DNA of 33,293 nucleotides from Azospirillum sp. (GCA_027483805.1 JAIXTS010000392.1:1-33293); one strand, 5' to 3'; numbered from the stretch's first letter, positions 1 through 9,431 are shown. The notes: generated by a model from the sequence alone, not told the origin. Numbers and translations are program-made.

Positions 1-1256
1 CGGCGCTGGCCACCATAGCCGCCCTTGTTGCCATAGGGCTTGCCGGCCTGATTGCTGCGCGCGCCATAGGGCTTGGGGCCGGCGGGACGGAACTTGCTGC
101 GCTCCGGCTCGGGCATCGGCTCCAGGCCCGGCAGGGTGCTCTGCACATGCGGCTGGCCCGTATACTGCTCAATCGCGCGGACCAGATTGCGGTCATGGCG
201 GGTGAACAGGCTGTAGGAGATGCCGGTGGCACCGGCGCGGCCGGTACGGCCGATACGGTGCACGTAATCTTCGGCTACACGCGGCAGGTCAAAATTGATG
301 ACGTGGGACAGGTCTGAAATGTCGATGCCGCGGGCGGCAACATCGGTGGCGACCAGCACGTTGATGCGGCCGTCGCGCAGCCACTGCACGACGCGGTTAC
401 GCTCGCGCTGCTGCATGTCGCCATGCAACGGCATGGCGCGATGGCCGCGTTCGGACAGCTGGTCGGCCATCACATCGCAATCGGCCTTTGTCGCCATGAA
501 GATGATGCCCTTGCCGAACGCTTCATCCTCCAGTAGGCGACCCAGCAGCTTGTGCTTATGGTCCAGCCCGTCGGCGCGCAGCCAACGCTGTTCGATGGAG
601 GTATTGGTAACGGCCTTGCCGGCCACATCGACGCGGACCGGATCACGGGTCAGGGCGGCAGCCAGCTTTTCTGCGGTGCGGTCCAGCGTGGCGGTGAACA
701 GCAGCGTCTGGCGCTCGGCCGGGCAGGCACTGGAAATCTGCTCCACGGCGTCGCGGAAACCCATATCCAGCATGCGGTCGGCTTCGTCCAGGACCAGCAT
801 CTCCACACAGGAAAGATCGACCTTGCCATTTTCCAGATGGTCGATCAGGCGGCCCGGCGTGGCGACGATCAGGTCGGCGCGGCGGCGCAGCATTTCGATC
901 TGGGCGCGGTACGGCATGCCGCCCAGCACGGTGCCCGTCTGGATGCGGCCGAACTTCGACAGGAGACGGACCTGCTCCAGCACCTGGCTGGCCAGTTCAC
1001 GGGTGGGGGTCAACACCAGGACGCGCGGGCCCCAGGAACCGGCCTGACGCTCCGACGCGGCGATGCGGGCCAGGGCCGGCAGCACGAAAGCTGCGGTCTT
1101 GCCGGTGCCGGTATTGGCCGACGCGACAACATCCTTGCCCTCCAGGGCGGCGGGAATGGCCTGCGCCTGGATCGGGGTCGGGGTAACATAGCCCAGTTCG
1201 GCAACGGCCTGCATCAGAGCGGCGGGAAGGGCGAGTTCGGAAAAGGTAACAGTCAA
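1..1256 (-). CDS. rhlE: DEAD-box ATP-dependent RNA helicase, RhlE type (3' end outside window)
   Basis: ATP-dependent RNA helicase of the RhlE group, which acts in the cytoplasm on ribosome assembly and RNA turnover. The helicase core is complete: Q motif (PTPIQ, residues 26-30), Walker A ANTGTGKT (47-54), PTREL, TPGR, DEAD (157-160) followed by RMLDMGF, motif III as TAT instead of the usual SAT, then VATDVAARGID and HRIGRTGRAG in the second RecA domain. Past the core the chain enters a Gly/Arg/Pro-rich tail typical of RhlE proteins, and this tail is cut by the window edge. I chose the TTG at 1256: the conserved region begins right after it (VTFSELALP) and no ATG lies close upstream. The ribosome site is weak, so the start is less certain than the gene. 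It is divergent from the TonB-C-like pair across about 460 bases. Confidence 0.93.
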   Translation of the reverse strand, partial: MTVTFSELALPAALMQAVAELGYVTPTPIQAQAIPAALEGKDVVASANTGTGKTAAFVLPALARIAASERQAGSWGPRVLVLTPTRELASQVLEQVRLLSKFGRIQTGTVLGGMPYRAQIEMLRRRADLIVATPGRLIDHLENGKVDLSCVEMLVLDEADRMLDMGFRDAVEQISSACPAERQTLLFTATLDRTAEKLAAALTRDPVRVDVAGKAVTNTSIEQRWLRADGLDHKHKLLGRLLEDEAFGKGIIFMATKADCDVMADQLSERGHRAMPLHGDMQQRERNRVVQWLRDGRINVLVATDVAARGIDISDLSHVINFDLPRVAEDYVHRIGRTGRAGATGISYSLFTRHDRNLVRAIEQYTGQPHVQSTLPGLEPMPEPERSKFRPAGPKPYGARSNQAGKPYGNKGGYGGQR

Positions 1257-1717
1257 GGAACGTGCTTTCTGTGGACAAAGCCAAACGCTCCGCACCGCCG
1301 GCCCAGCGAGGGGTCCGGACGCGGGTGGAGCGCAAGGGATGCCGGACGACGGGATCATCCCGGCGCCAGCGGTTGCGCTGGGAGCGGCTTCGACTGTTTC
1401 GGAAAGCGAAGGGCGGCACCATCATCAGGTGATGGGCAGCGACACGACCCGACTTTCATCATTCGGGGCGTATCTTGATGGTGGCATGGGTCGCCACCGG
1501 GGGCCCCACAGCCACTCGGTACGGGGCGGAACATGCCGGAAACCATCCTGCCGCACCAGCGAAATCGCCGTTTCCCTTCAACAAGGCTGGGCAGCGCAGA
1601 GCGCAGGGCGACCGCACAGGCGAAACATTGCACGAACCAAACTTTCCGCGCTTGAGCGCAGAAGCAAAGCATCGTAAGTTACATTTAGCTTTTTACTTGA
1701 CTTTTCCGGGAGGTTGC
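1257..1717. other. Intergenic region between divergent rhlE and the TonB-C-like gene
   Basis: About 460 bases between two outward-facing genes, with no ORF of convincing coding character. Two small dyads can be seen. CGGGAT-C-ATCCCG at 1350-1362 is a near-perfect palindrome that could be an operator. CCATCA-TCAGG-TGATGG at 1419-1435 is a six-pair hairpin. The stretch just before 1718 is the most AT-rich part and probably holds the promoter of the downstream gene, but I see no clean -35/-10 pair. Confidence 0.4.
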
Positions 1718-2785
1718 GTGTTTGCAACGAAATTGATCCCCGTCGCAGCCCTTGCGCTTTTGCTGGCCGGGCCAGTACAAGCCGCGACGAGCTGGCAAGA
1801 AGCTAACAAGGCTTCTGTGGCGTTGATGGTGGAGGGTAAGTTGCAACCGGCCTTCGACTTGGCTTGGCAGGCTGCAGAACTGTATGAGAAGGCCCCTAAC
1901 TACAAGGCCAGCAATCATGAACGGCTGCTGCTGAATGCCGCCGATATTTTCCTGCAGATCCAGAACCCGTCCAGGACGCCCGATATCCTGCAAAAGGCGC
2001 TGACGGCCATCGGCCGGCATGTGGCCGATGGGGCCCCGGAAACCATCGCGCTCAACGAACAGCTGGCCAAGTCCTACTTGGCCCTGGGCGACAAGGCGAA
2101 GGCCAAGCTGATCTATGAGCGTGTCGCCATGCTCTATGAAAAGAACTATGGTGCCGACAGCGTGGGCAGTGTGAATGCGCAGTTGGAGTTGGTCCGCACC
2201 GCCAAGGCCGCCCGTGATGACGCCACGGCCCAGCGTTACCTGGACCGGATCGACGGTCTGACCAAGAGCCTGTCCGCCGATCACCCGATCCGTTTGCAGG
2301 TGGAGTTCGAGCAGGCCATGGGCGCCATCGACGCCGGTCGCGACAGTGCCGCCCGGGCCCAGCTGCGTTCCATCGTGAAGCAGGCGCGTGAATCGGAAAG
2401 TGTTGCCATGCGCAGTCTGGCCCGCGACACCTATGGCATGCTGGCCTTCATCGCCCACCGTGAGGGTGATCCAGAAACGGAAGACCGAATGGTGGAGGCG
2501 ACGCGCGGCCTGCCCGCACATGCCGGTGGCCCGCAACCCCTGTTCCGGTCCGCGCCAAAGATTGTCGAAAATGGCCTGACCGGTTCCGCTATGATGGAAC
2601 TGCTTGTATCCACCGCTGACGGCAAGGTAAAGGAAGTCCGAATTCTGGAAAGCTCAGGCAATCCAAATTATGCGTCGGTGATGAGCAAATCCATTCTGAA
2701 CTGGCGGTTCCAGCCCACGGCAACAAAAGGGGCAGCCGGGTCGCTTGTCACCGTGCGGCAAAGCGTCAGCAACGCCGCCAGCTGA
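1718..2785 (+). CDS. Exported TPR-like protein with C-terminal TonB-C domain, copy 1
   Basis: Predicted periplasmic protein of 355 residues. Residues 1-22 form a signal peptide (hydrophobic core rich in Ala and Leu, cleavage after VQA). Residues 25-260 are helical, with TPR-like spacing. The last 80 or so match the TonB C-terminal fold, with the motif DGKVKEVRILESSGN followed by WRFQPT. In TonB that domain contacts outer-membrane receptors, but here there is no transmembrane anchor after the signal sequence and no Pro/Lys-rich linker, so energy transduction is doubtful. A structural or docking role is my inference. The GTG at 1718 is preferred because GGGAGG ends four bases upstream and the signal peptide starts there. 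A longer in-frame reading from 1475 has no export signal at its start. It is followed by a paralogue on the same strand. Confidence 0.85.
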   Translation: MFATKLIPVAALALLLAGPVQAATSWQEANKASVALMVEGKLQPAFDLAWQAAELYEKAPNYKASNHERLLLNAADIFLQIQNPSRTPDILQKALTAIGRHVADGAPETIALNEQLAKSYLALGDKAKAKLIYERVAMLYEKNYGADSVGSVNAQLELVRTAKAARDDATAQRYLDRIDGLTKSLSADHPIRLQVEFEQAMGAIDAGRDSAARAQLRSIVKQARESESVAMRSLARDTYGMLAFIAHREGDPETEDRMVEATRGLPAHAGGPQPLFRSAPKIVENGLTGSAMMELLVSTADGKVKEVRILESSGNPNYASVMSKSILNWRFQPTATKGAAGSLVTVRQSVSNAAS

Positions 2786-2800
2786 TATCAATCAGGGAAC

Positions 2801-2825
2801 TGCATGCCATCGCATGCAATTTTTC
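2801..2825 (+). terminator. Weak hairpin with T-run between the two TonB-C-like genes
   Basis: TGCATG (2801-2806) pairs with CATGCA (2813-2818) around a six-base loop and is followed by a short T-run at 2820-2824. The stem is short and only half GC, so it may be a weak terminator or attenuator between the paralogues. Repeated GATATC motifs lie just downstream, before the second gene. Confidence 0.3.
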
Positions 2826-2901
2826 GGATACGAACCGGGTTGAATACAAACCCCCAGGACAGATATCGTGCTGTCGCGTGATATCGATCCGGGGGTTGTC
2901 C

Positions 2902-4014
2902 ATGCGCGCAGTAAGTCTGGCCGTCTGTCTTCTGCTGCTGTCGGTCATGCCGGCATCAGCCATGACCTGGCAGGAGGCCAACAAGGCGTCCGTTGCCAAG
3001 ATGAACGAAGGCAACCTGAAGGAAGCCTTCGATCTGGCCTGGCAAGCGACAGAACTTTACGAACAGTCCCCCTCCTATAAGCCGGCCAGCCATGAACGGT
3101 TGCTGCTGAACGCCATCGATATCTTTTTGCAAACCGATCGGCCGCGCGAAACGCCCGCGATGGTCCGCAAATCGATTGCTGCCTTGGGCCGGCACGTACC
3201 GGAGGACCATGCCTCCATGATCAGCCTTTATATGCAGTTGACGTCGGCCCTTCAACGCATCGGCGACTTCCCTGCCATGCGGGATGCCCAGGACAGAGTC
3301 ATCTCCCTGACCGCGAAGAATTACGGCGAGGATTCGCTGGGACTGGTCCACGCCCTGCTGGATCAGGCCCGGTACATCAAGCAGATTCAGGATATTGTGG
3401 TGACCCGCAGATATCTGAACCGAGCCAGCGATGTGGTCTCCAAGCTGGAACCCGGCAATGCCATCCGCCTGATGGTGGATTATGAGCAGGCATTGCTGAC
3501 CCTGGAATCCGAGCGTTATGAGGATGCCAAGCCCCTGTTCCAATCCATCGCCGAACGGTCAGAACCAAACCGTTCAGTCGCGGCGATTGGCAACATCCTG
3601 CGCCCGACCTATGGCATGCTAGCCTTTATTGCCCACAAGCAGGGCGATCAGGTTCGGGAAGACCAGATGGTGGAGGCCACGCGCGGTCTGCCGACCGAGG
3701 AGGGTGAGGCCAAGCCTTTGTTCCGCGAAGCGCCCAGAATCCCCAGCAGTGCGGGGGTCGCCCTGTCAGGCTCTGCGCTGATCGAATTTCAGGTGTCCAC
3801 CGCGGATGGCAAGGTGAAGCAGGCCAGCGTTCTGGAAAAGTCTGGCAATCCCCAATTCGCATCGCTGGCCCTGGACGCCGTCCGCGAATGGCGTTTCCAG
3901 CCCTCGGCCCCGGCGGGCAGCGAGGGAAAGCTGGTAACCCGCAAACAGCCTTTCAACTATCAGTTCCAGAACGACAAGCCGGAGTTGGGAAGTCGTCTGA
4001 AGCGGAACAACTGA
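2902..4014 (+). CDS. Exported TPR-like protein with C-terminal TonB-C domain, copy 2
   Basis: Predicted periplasmic protein of 370 residues, clearly paralogous to the gene before it. Both mature proteins open with a [ST]WQEANKAS block, share FDLAWQA.ELYE and HERLLLNA.DIFLQ, later share TYGMLAFIAH and MVEATRGLP, and end with STADGKVK and a WRFQP motif. Residues 1-20 are a signal peptide (cleavage after ASA), the middle is helical and TPR-like, and the TonB-C-like part covers roughly 275-355. It extends further at the C-terminus than copy 1, with a polar tail rich in Lys, Arg and Asn. The ATG at 2902 follows a GGGGG purine run at a good distance; the in-frame ATG at 2878 lacks a signal peptide directly behind it. 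The 116-base gap to copy 1 suggests a duplicated unit. It ends 22 bases from the convergent glgP. Confidence 0.85.
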   Translation: MRAVSLAVCLLLLSVMPASAMTWQEANKASVAKMNEGNLKEAFDLAWQATELYEQSPSYKPASHERLLLNAIDIFLQTDRPRETPAMVRKSIAALGRHVPEDHASMISLYMQLTSALQRIGDFPAMRDAQDRVISLTAKNYGEDSLGLVHALLDQARYIKQIQDIVVTRRYLNRASDVVSKLEPGNAIRLMVDYEQALLTLESERYEDAKPLFQSIAERSEPNRSVAAIGNILRPTYGMLAFIAHKQGDQVREDQMVEATRGLPTEEGEAKPLFREAPRIPSSAGVALSGSALIEFQVSTADGKVKQASVLEKSGNPQFASLALDAVREWRFQPSAPAGSEGKLVTRKQPFNYQFQNDKPELGSRLKRNN

Positions 4015-4036
4015 AGAGCCAGCCGCCGCATCGGCG

Positions 4037-6520
4037 TCAATCCGCCTCCCCGCCCCCCGGCGGTACCGGGGCCACGCCCCATATTTCGCGGGCATATTCC
4101 AGGATGGTGCGGTCGGAGGAGAACCAGCCCATGCCGGCCGTGTTCAGGATGGCCTTGGACGTCCATTCCACCGGATCACGGTAAAGCGACACGGCCGCCG
4201 CATGGGTGTTGCGGTAATCCTCAAAATCGGCGGTGACCAGGAAATGGTCGCCCTGCAGAAGCGCATCCACGATGGGGCGGAACCGGCCCTGATCATCGGG
4301 GCTGAAGGTACCACCGCCGATCATGTCCAGCGCCCGTTTCAGGTGCGGATTGGCCCCGACGACAGCCCGGGGGTCGAACCCGCCCTGCTGCCGCAGGTCC
4401 TGCACCTCCTGCGCATTCATGCCGAAGATGAAGATATTGTCCGCCCCGACATGGTCGCGGATCTCCACATTGGCGCCGTCCAGCGTGCCGATGGTCAGGG
4501 CGCCGTTCAGCGCCAGCTTCATGTTGCCGGTGCCGGACGCTTCCATCCCCGCCGTTGAAATCTGTTCCGACAGATCAGCGGCCGGCATGACGATCTCGGC
4601 TTGGCTGACATTGTAATTGGGCAGCATCACCAGTTTCAGGCGCCCCCGCACCAGCGGATCATTATTCACGACCCGCGCGATATCATTGGCCAACTTGATG
4701 ATCAGCTTGGCCTGATGATAGGCGGGCGCCGCCTTGCCGGCCAGGATCTTGGTCACGGGCACGAAATCGCGCTTTGGATTGTCCCGGATCTCATTATAGA
4801 GCGCGACTGTCTGCACCAGGTTCAGCAGCTGGCGTTTATATTCATGGATACGCTTCACCTGCACATCGAACAGGCTGTCGACATCGACATCGATGCGCAG
4901 GTGACGGGCGATATAGGCTGCCAGGCGCTTTTTGTTCTGCCGCTTGGCGCGGCGGAATTCCTCGCGGAACACTTCATCACCCGCCCTTTCCTTCAGGAAG
5001 GACAGTTGTTCCAGATCGGTGATCCAGCCCTCTCCGATGCGGCTGCTGATGAGGCGGGAGAGCGCCGGGTTGGCCTGATGCAGCCAGCGGCGTGGTGTAA
5101 TGCCGTTGGTCTTGTTGGTGATACGGTCGGGAAAGACGCGGTGATAGTCGGCGAACACCGTCTGTTTCATCAGATCGGTATGCAGGGCCGACACACCATT
5201 GACCTTGTGACTGCCCAGGAAGGCCAGCCCGCCCATGCGGACCCGCCGTTCGCCATGCTCATCAATCAGAGACAGGCGACGAATCGTATCGATATCGGAA
5301 TGACCCCATATACTGTCCAGAAAATGGGCATTGATGTCATAGATGATCTGCATATGGCGGGGCAGCACCCGTTCCATCATGCCGACAGGCCAGCTTTCCA
5401 GCGCCTCCGGCAGCAGCGTGTGGTTGGTATAGCTGAAGGTGCGGCGGGTGATGTCCCACGCCTTGTGCCAATCCAGACCATGCAGGTCGATCAGGATACG
5501 CATCAGTTCGGCGATGCCGATGGCCGGATGCGTGTCATTCAACTGAATGGCCGCCTTTTCCGGCAGCGCATCGAAATCCTTATGATGCTGCATGTACCGG
5601 CGCAGGATGTCCTGGATCGACGCGCTGGTGAAGAAATATTCCTGCTTGAAGCGCAGTTCGCGCCCCACCTCCGTCGCGTCGTTGGGATAGAGCACGCGCG
5701 ACAGGTTTTCCGACAGCACCTTGCCTTCCACAGCCTTCAGATAATCGCCGTCATTGAAACGGTTGAAGTCGAAATCACTCATCGCGCGGGCAGACCAGAG
5801 GCGCAGCGTATTGATCGTTTCGCCACCGTAACCGACGACCGGCGTATCAAACGCCATGGCATGCACGGTTTCGGTGCCAGCCCAGCGGCGCCGCTCCAGC
5901 CCGGCCCCGTCGATAAAGGTTTCGACATGACCGTGGAAATGTACAGGATAGAGAACTTCCGGCCGGGCGAATTCCCACGGATTGCCGAAACGCAGCCAAT
6001 TGTCGGGGAATTCCACCTGCCAGCCATGGTCAAAACGTTGTTCAAACAGGCCGTATTCATACCGGATACCATAGCCATAGGCCGGCAGATGCTGTGTGGC
6101 CATGCTGTCCAGGAAGCAGGCGGCCAGCCGACCCAGGCCGCCATTGCCCAGCGCGGGATCGGGTTCCGCCTCCAGCACTTCCTCCAGCCGCAGGCCCAGC
6201 CGGTCCGCGGCCTCCCGGCACACCTCCGTCAAGCCCAGATTGCCCAGATTGTTGGACAGAAGGCGGCCGATCAGGAACTCCATGGAGAAGTAATAGATCC
6301 GCTTGGCATCGGCGGCATAAACCCCGCGTGTGGTGTCCATCCAGCGGTCCACAACACGGTCCCGGACGGACAGGGCACCAGTGGTAAACCAGTCCCGCCG
6401 CGTCGCCGTCTTGGCATCCTTGCCCACCGAATAGACCAGCCATTCCAGAAAGGAACGCTTCAGTGCATCCACATCTTCGGCCTTACGGCCAATCTCACGC
6501 GAACGGTAACGGGCATCCAT
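4037..6520 (-). CDS. glgP: Glycogen/starch/alpha-glucan phosphorylase
   Basis: Cytoplasmic PLP enzyme of glycosyltransferase family 35 that releases glucose-1-phosphate from glycogen or maltodextrins. The 827-residue length is normal for the family. Visible family motifs are YYFSMEFLIGR near residue 80, the glycine-rich PALGNGGLGRLAACFLDS, QLNDTHPAI, HEYKRQLLN, and the cofactor block EASGTGNMKLALNG, with the Schiff-base lysine near residue 668. The ATG at 6520 starts MDARYRSREIG; an in-frame TTG at 6538 would add six residues, and neither has a clear ribosome site. It stands alone: glgA, glgB, glgC and glgX are not in the window. It converges on the TonB-C-like gene and is divergent from the PhoD-like gene across about 160 bases. 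Confidence 0.96.
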   Translation of the reverse strand: MDARYRSREIGRKAEDVDALKRSFLEWLVYSVGKDAKTATRRDWFTTGALSVRDRVVDRWMDTTRGVYAADAKRIYYFSMEFLIGRLLSNNLGNLGLTEVCREAADRLGLRLEEVLEAEPDPALGNGGLGRLAACFLDSMATQHLPAYGYGIRYEYGLFEQRFDHGWQVEFPDNWLRFGNPWEFARPEVLYPVHFHGHVETFIDGAGLERRRWAGTETVHAMAFDTPVVGYGGETINTLRLWSARAMSDFDFNRFNDGDYLKAVEGKVLSENLSRVLYPNDATEVGRELRFKQEYFFTSASIQDILRRYMQHHKDFDALPEKAAIQLNDTHPAIGIAELMRILIDLHGLDWHKAWDITRRTFSYTNHTLLPEALESWPVGMMERVLPRHMQIIYDINAHFLDSIWGHSDIDTIRRLSLIDEHGERRVRMGGLAFLGSHKVNGVSALHTDLMKQTVFADYHRVFPDRITNKTNGITPRRWLHQANPALSRLISSRIGEGWITDLEQLSFLKERAGDEVFREEFRRAKRQNKKRLAAYIARHLRIDVDVDSLFDVQVKRIHEYKRQLLNLVQTVALYNEIRDNPKRDFVPVTKILAGKAAPAYHQAKLIIKLANDIARVVNNDPLVRGRLKLVMLPNYNVSQAEIVMPAADLSEQISTAGMEASGTGNMKLALNGALTIGTLDGANVEIRDHVGADNIFIFGMNAQEVQDLRQQGGFDPRAVVGANPHLKRALDMIGGGTFSPDDQGRFRPIVDALLQGDHFLVTADFEDYRNTHAAAVSLYRDPVEWTSKAILNTAGMGWFSSDRTILEYAREIWGVAPVPPGGGEAD

Positions 6521-6682
6521 GGGTAGGCAGACTTTCAACAGCGGCGATGACAGAATGATGTCACCATTCCGCCTTGCCGCCGACCGCTTGGCAATGGGAA
6601 AAACAAGAGACCGTTCCTCGCTATCTGCCCGGCAAGGCTGTTAAAGCTTGATCCTGCCCGCCCGTCACCCATTTTGAGGCCG

Positions 6683-8257
6683 ATGAGTTCTTCCAATCCC
6701 CCTTCGCGCAAGCGGGCCCGTCCGCGCCCGGCACCGCCGGTCATCCTGCTGGGCCCGCTGGTCAGGGCGCGCGGTGCCCAGGGTGCGACCGGGTCCGGCC
6801 AGCGCTGGCGCGTGTCCGCCTGTTTCCTGCTGGCCGGCGACGCCGAGCCGCCCGATCTGCGCGTGGACGGCGTCACCCTGCCGGTGCCGCCGCGTTTCCT
6901 GCATGAATGGAAGGACCTGCCGCCCGTCGGCCCAGTCGGTGTTCCCTGCCCGCCCGGCACCCTGCGCATGTGGCGGTATGATTTTGCGGTGCCACGGGGG
7001 TTGCAGGATGGACGGGCCGCCTATGGGTTCCAGGATGATGAACGGCGCTGGACCCTGTCCATCCCCGGCACCGCCATCGCGCCCCGCATCGCCTTTGTCA
7101 GCTGCGGCGGTTGCGAGGACGAGAACGCCATCGAAGAGGCCGGGCTGAAGCGCACTGCGCTCTGGGCCCGACTGCTGGGCCGCCACCGCGCACAACCGTT
7201 GCATCTGCTGCTCATGGGGGGGGATCAGGTCTATGCCGATGGGCTGTGGGAACGGGTGCCCGCCCTGCGGCCCTTGTCGGCCACGAAGAAGCTGATGAAG
7301 CGACCCGAACTGGCGGTCGGCCCGGACCTGGAAGCTCAGCTGGACGCCTGGTACATCGCCACATACCTGCATGCCTGGACATTGGCCGAGCCGGCGGCGA
7401 TGCAGGCGGGCGTCGCCTCCCTCTGCATGTGGGACGATCATGACATCATCGACGGCTGGGGTTCGCATCCGGCCGAACTGCTGGACAGTCCCGCCTATCA
7501 GGCGATCTATGCCGCCGCGCGCCGCGCCTTCCGCCTGTTCCAGGTCGGCATGGGTGAGGATGATCCCTCCGACACGCTGCTGGCCTCCGGCCCGCCCGGC
7601 TTCACCCAGGGGCTGATGCTGAATGGTGTTGGGGTGCTGGCGCCCGACCTGCGCAGCGAGCGGACGGACAGCCAGGTCATGTCACCCGCCACCCTGTCGG
7701 AATTGCCGGAATGGCTGGAACGGTTCGCGTCCTGCCGGCATCTGCTGCTGATGTCGTCGGTCCCGCTGATCTTCCCCAGCTTCGCGCTTGCGGAGCGGGT
7801 GCTGAACCTGCTGCCCGGGCGTCAGTCGATGGAGGATGACCTGCGCGACCAGTGGCGAAGCCCGGCACATCTGGAGGAGTGGCGCACGGTGCTGCGCATC
7901 CTGGCCGATTTTGCCCGGCGCAGCGGCGCCTGCGTCACCATTCTGTCGGGGGAAGTGCATCTGGGGGCCAATGGTCTGCTGTCCGGCCCCGGAACCCGCA
8001 TCCGACAGCTGGTCAGTTCCGGCATCGTGCACCCGCCCCCCAAGGGGTTGGGTGTGGAGGTGATCGAGCGGCTGGCCGGCCGGCGGGAAAGCCTGTGGGA
8101 CCGCCTGACGCTGACCATGGAACCCATTGACAAAAATGGCCGGCGGCTGCTGGCCCAGCGTAACTATCTGACCATCACGGGTCAGGATGACGGCGACCTG
8201 CGCGCCGAGTGGCATGCGGAGACGCGCGATACGGCCTGGGCCGTCACCCTGCGCTGA
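6683..8257 (+). CDS. PhoD-like metallophosphatase (alkaline phosphatase D family)
   Basis: Protein of 524 residues with the metallophosphatase core of PhoD-like enzymes. In order it shows FVSCGG near residue 140, LLMGGDQVYAD (metal-binding Asp), MWDDHDIIDGWGS (the Asp-His pair of the family) and, close to the C-terminus, LSGEVHLGA supplying the last His. The first 130 residues form a beta-rich N-terminal domain preceded by a Pro/Arg-rich leader without a convincing signal peptide, so a cytoplasmic location is likelier than the periplasm used by classical Tat-exported PhoD. The substrate cannot be read from sequence; phosphodiesters or phosphomonoesters are known for the family. The ATG at 6683 has GAGG just upstream; a TTG at 6674 has none. 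The last 14 bases overlap the convergent aminotransferase gene. Confidence 0.9.
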   Translation: MSSSNPPSRKRARPRPAPPVILLGPLVRARGAQGATGSGQRWRVSACFLLAGDAEPPDLRVDGVTLPVPPRFLHEWKDLPPVGPVGVPCPPGTLRMWRYDFAVPRGLQDGRAAYGFQDDERRWTLSIPGTAIAPRIAFVSCGGCEDENAIEEAGLKRTALWARLLGRHRAQPLHLLLMGGDQVYADGLWERVPALRPLSATKKLMKRPELAVGPDLEAQLDAWYIATYLHAWTLAEPAAMQAGVASLCMWDDHDIIDGWGSHPAELLDSPAYQAIYAAARRAFRLFQVGMGEDDPSDTLLASGPPGFTQGLMLNGVGVLAPDLRSERTDSQVMSPATLSELPEWLERFASCRHLLLMSSVPLIFPSFALAERVLNLLPGRQSMEDDLRDQWRSPAHLEEWRTVLRILADFARRSGACVTILSGEVHLGANGLLSGPGTRIRQLVSSGIVHPPPKGLGVEVIERLAGRRESLWDRLTLTMEPIDKNGRRLLAQRNYLTITGQDDGDLRAEWHAETRDTAWAVTLR

Positions 8258-9431
8258 CGCCGCGCCGCCAGGCGATGAGCCGCCGCGCGGCCACCGCCAC
8301 CTCCGCCTCTGCCGCCGCGAAGCTGATCCGCAGGTAGCGGTGGCCGCGTTCTGTATCGAAATCCAGGCCCGGGGTGATGGCAACACCGGTCTCCGCCAGG
8401 ATACGTTTGCAGAAGGCTTCGCTGTCGTCGGTCAGGCCACTGACATCGGCATAGACATAAAAGGCACCGTCGGCCGGCGCCAGATTGTCGAAACCTGCGC
8501 GCGGCAATTCATTCAGCAGCAGATCGCGGCTGCGCCGATACCGCGCGACATGGCTGTCAGCCTCCTGTGTACAATCGAACGCCGCGATGGCGGCCCGCTG
8601 CGACAAGGTAGGGGCGGAGATGTAGAGATTCTGGGCCAGACACTCGGCGGCGCGCACCAGTTCCGGCGGCACCACCATCCAGCCCAGCCGCCAGCCCGTC
8701 ATGCTGAAATATTTGGAAAAGCTGTTGATGATAAGGGCCCGGTCACTGAATGCCAACGCCGTCTGCCCCGTCAGGCCCGTGAATTCGATACCGTGATAGA
8801 TCTCGTCGGAAATCAGGCGGACGCCATTCGCCTCACACCACAGGGCAAGGTCGCGCAAGCTTTCCGGCGACAGCATGGTGCCGGCCGGGTTGGATGGGCT
8901 GGCCACGATCAGGCCCTTTACAGGTTTATCCAGCGCTGCCAGCAAGGCCGGCGTCGGCTGAAACCGGGTTTCGGGGCCGGTCGGGATTTCGACGGGCACA
9001 AGGTCCAGCGCCCGCAGGATGTTGCGGTAGGCGGGATAGCCGGGTGCCGCCAGCGCCACCCGATCCCCCGGTTCAAATGCCGCCAGGAAGCCCAGCAAAA
9101 AGCCCGCGGACGATCCTGTGGTGACCGCGATACGGTCGGCCGGCACCGACACGCCATAATGGTCGCGGTACCAGCGGGCGATGGCTTCGCGCAGTGGCGG
9201 CAGGCCGAACGCGTCGGTATAGGCGATGCGGTCATTGTCCAGCGCCGCATGCGCCGCCGCGATCACGCCGCTGGGCGCCGGTGTCCCGGGCTGCCCGATT
9301 TCCAGATGCAGGACATCGCCGCCGGCGGCCGCGCGTTCATTGGCCGCCCGCATCACCTCCATCACAATGAAGGGCGCCACGCTGCCGCGTCGCGACGGCA
9401 TCCACCAGCTCTCATCAGCCCGGGTCTTCAA
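8244..9431 (-). CDS. PLP-dependent aminotransferase, class I/II
   Basis: Fold-type I aminotransferase of 395 residues. Family marks are LEIGQP near the N-terminus, YTDAFGLPPLREAIA, VASPSNPAGTM, SDEIYHGIEF, and the PLP-lysine block SFSKYFSMTGWRLGW, with Lys240 as Schiff base. It belongs to the AspC/DapL-like broad group and the amino donor cannot be assigned. I chose TTG at 9431: GGAAGG lies six bases upstream and the length matches the family. The next in-frame ATG (9401) cuts into a plausible N-terminal segment, and the upstream ATG at 9503 would run into the divergent protease gene. Only 58 bases separate it from that gene, so their promoters must overlap. Its 3' end overlaps the PhoD-like gene. 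Confidence 0.92.
   Translation of the reverse strand: MKTRADESWWMPSRRGSVAPFIVMEVMRAANERAAAGGDVLHLEIGQPGTPAPSGVIAAAHAALDNDRIAYTDAFGLPPLREAIARWYRDHYGVSVPADRIAVTTGSSAGFLLGFLAAFEPGDRVALAAPGYPAYRNILRALDLVPVEIPTGPETRFQPTPALLAALDKPVKGLIVASPSNPAGTMLSPESLRDLALWCEANGVRLISDEIYHGIEFTGLTGQTALAFSDRALIINSFSKYFSMTGWRLGWMVVPPELVRAAECLAQNLYISAPTLSQRAAIAAFDCTQEADSHVARYRRSRDLLLNELPRAGFDNLAPADGAFYVYADVSGLTDDSEAFCKRILAETGVAITPGLDFDTERGHRYLRISFAAAEAEVAVAARRLIAWRRGVSAG

Noticed and set aside
552-1478. 308-codon plus-strand open frame
   Set aside because: Antisense to the DEAD-box helicase and running into intergenic DNA; no recognisable protein.
1475-1717. N-terminal extension of the first TonB-C-like protein
   Set aside because: It would bury the signal peptide about 80 residues inside the protein; GTG 1718 has the ribosome site.
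4601-6526. 641-codon open frame on the plus strand
   Set aside because: It lies wholly antisense to glgP. GC-rich codon use leaves the mirrored frame free of stops, and the product is low in structure and rich in His, Gln and Arg.
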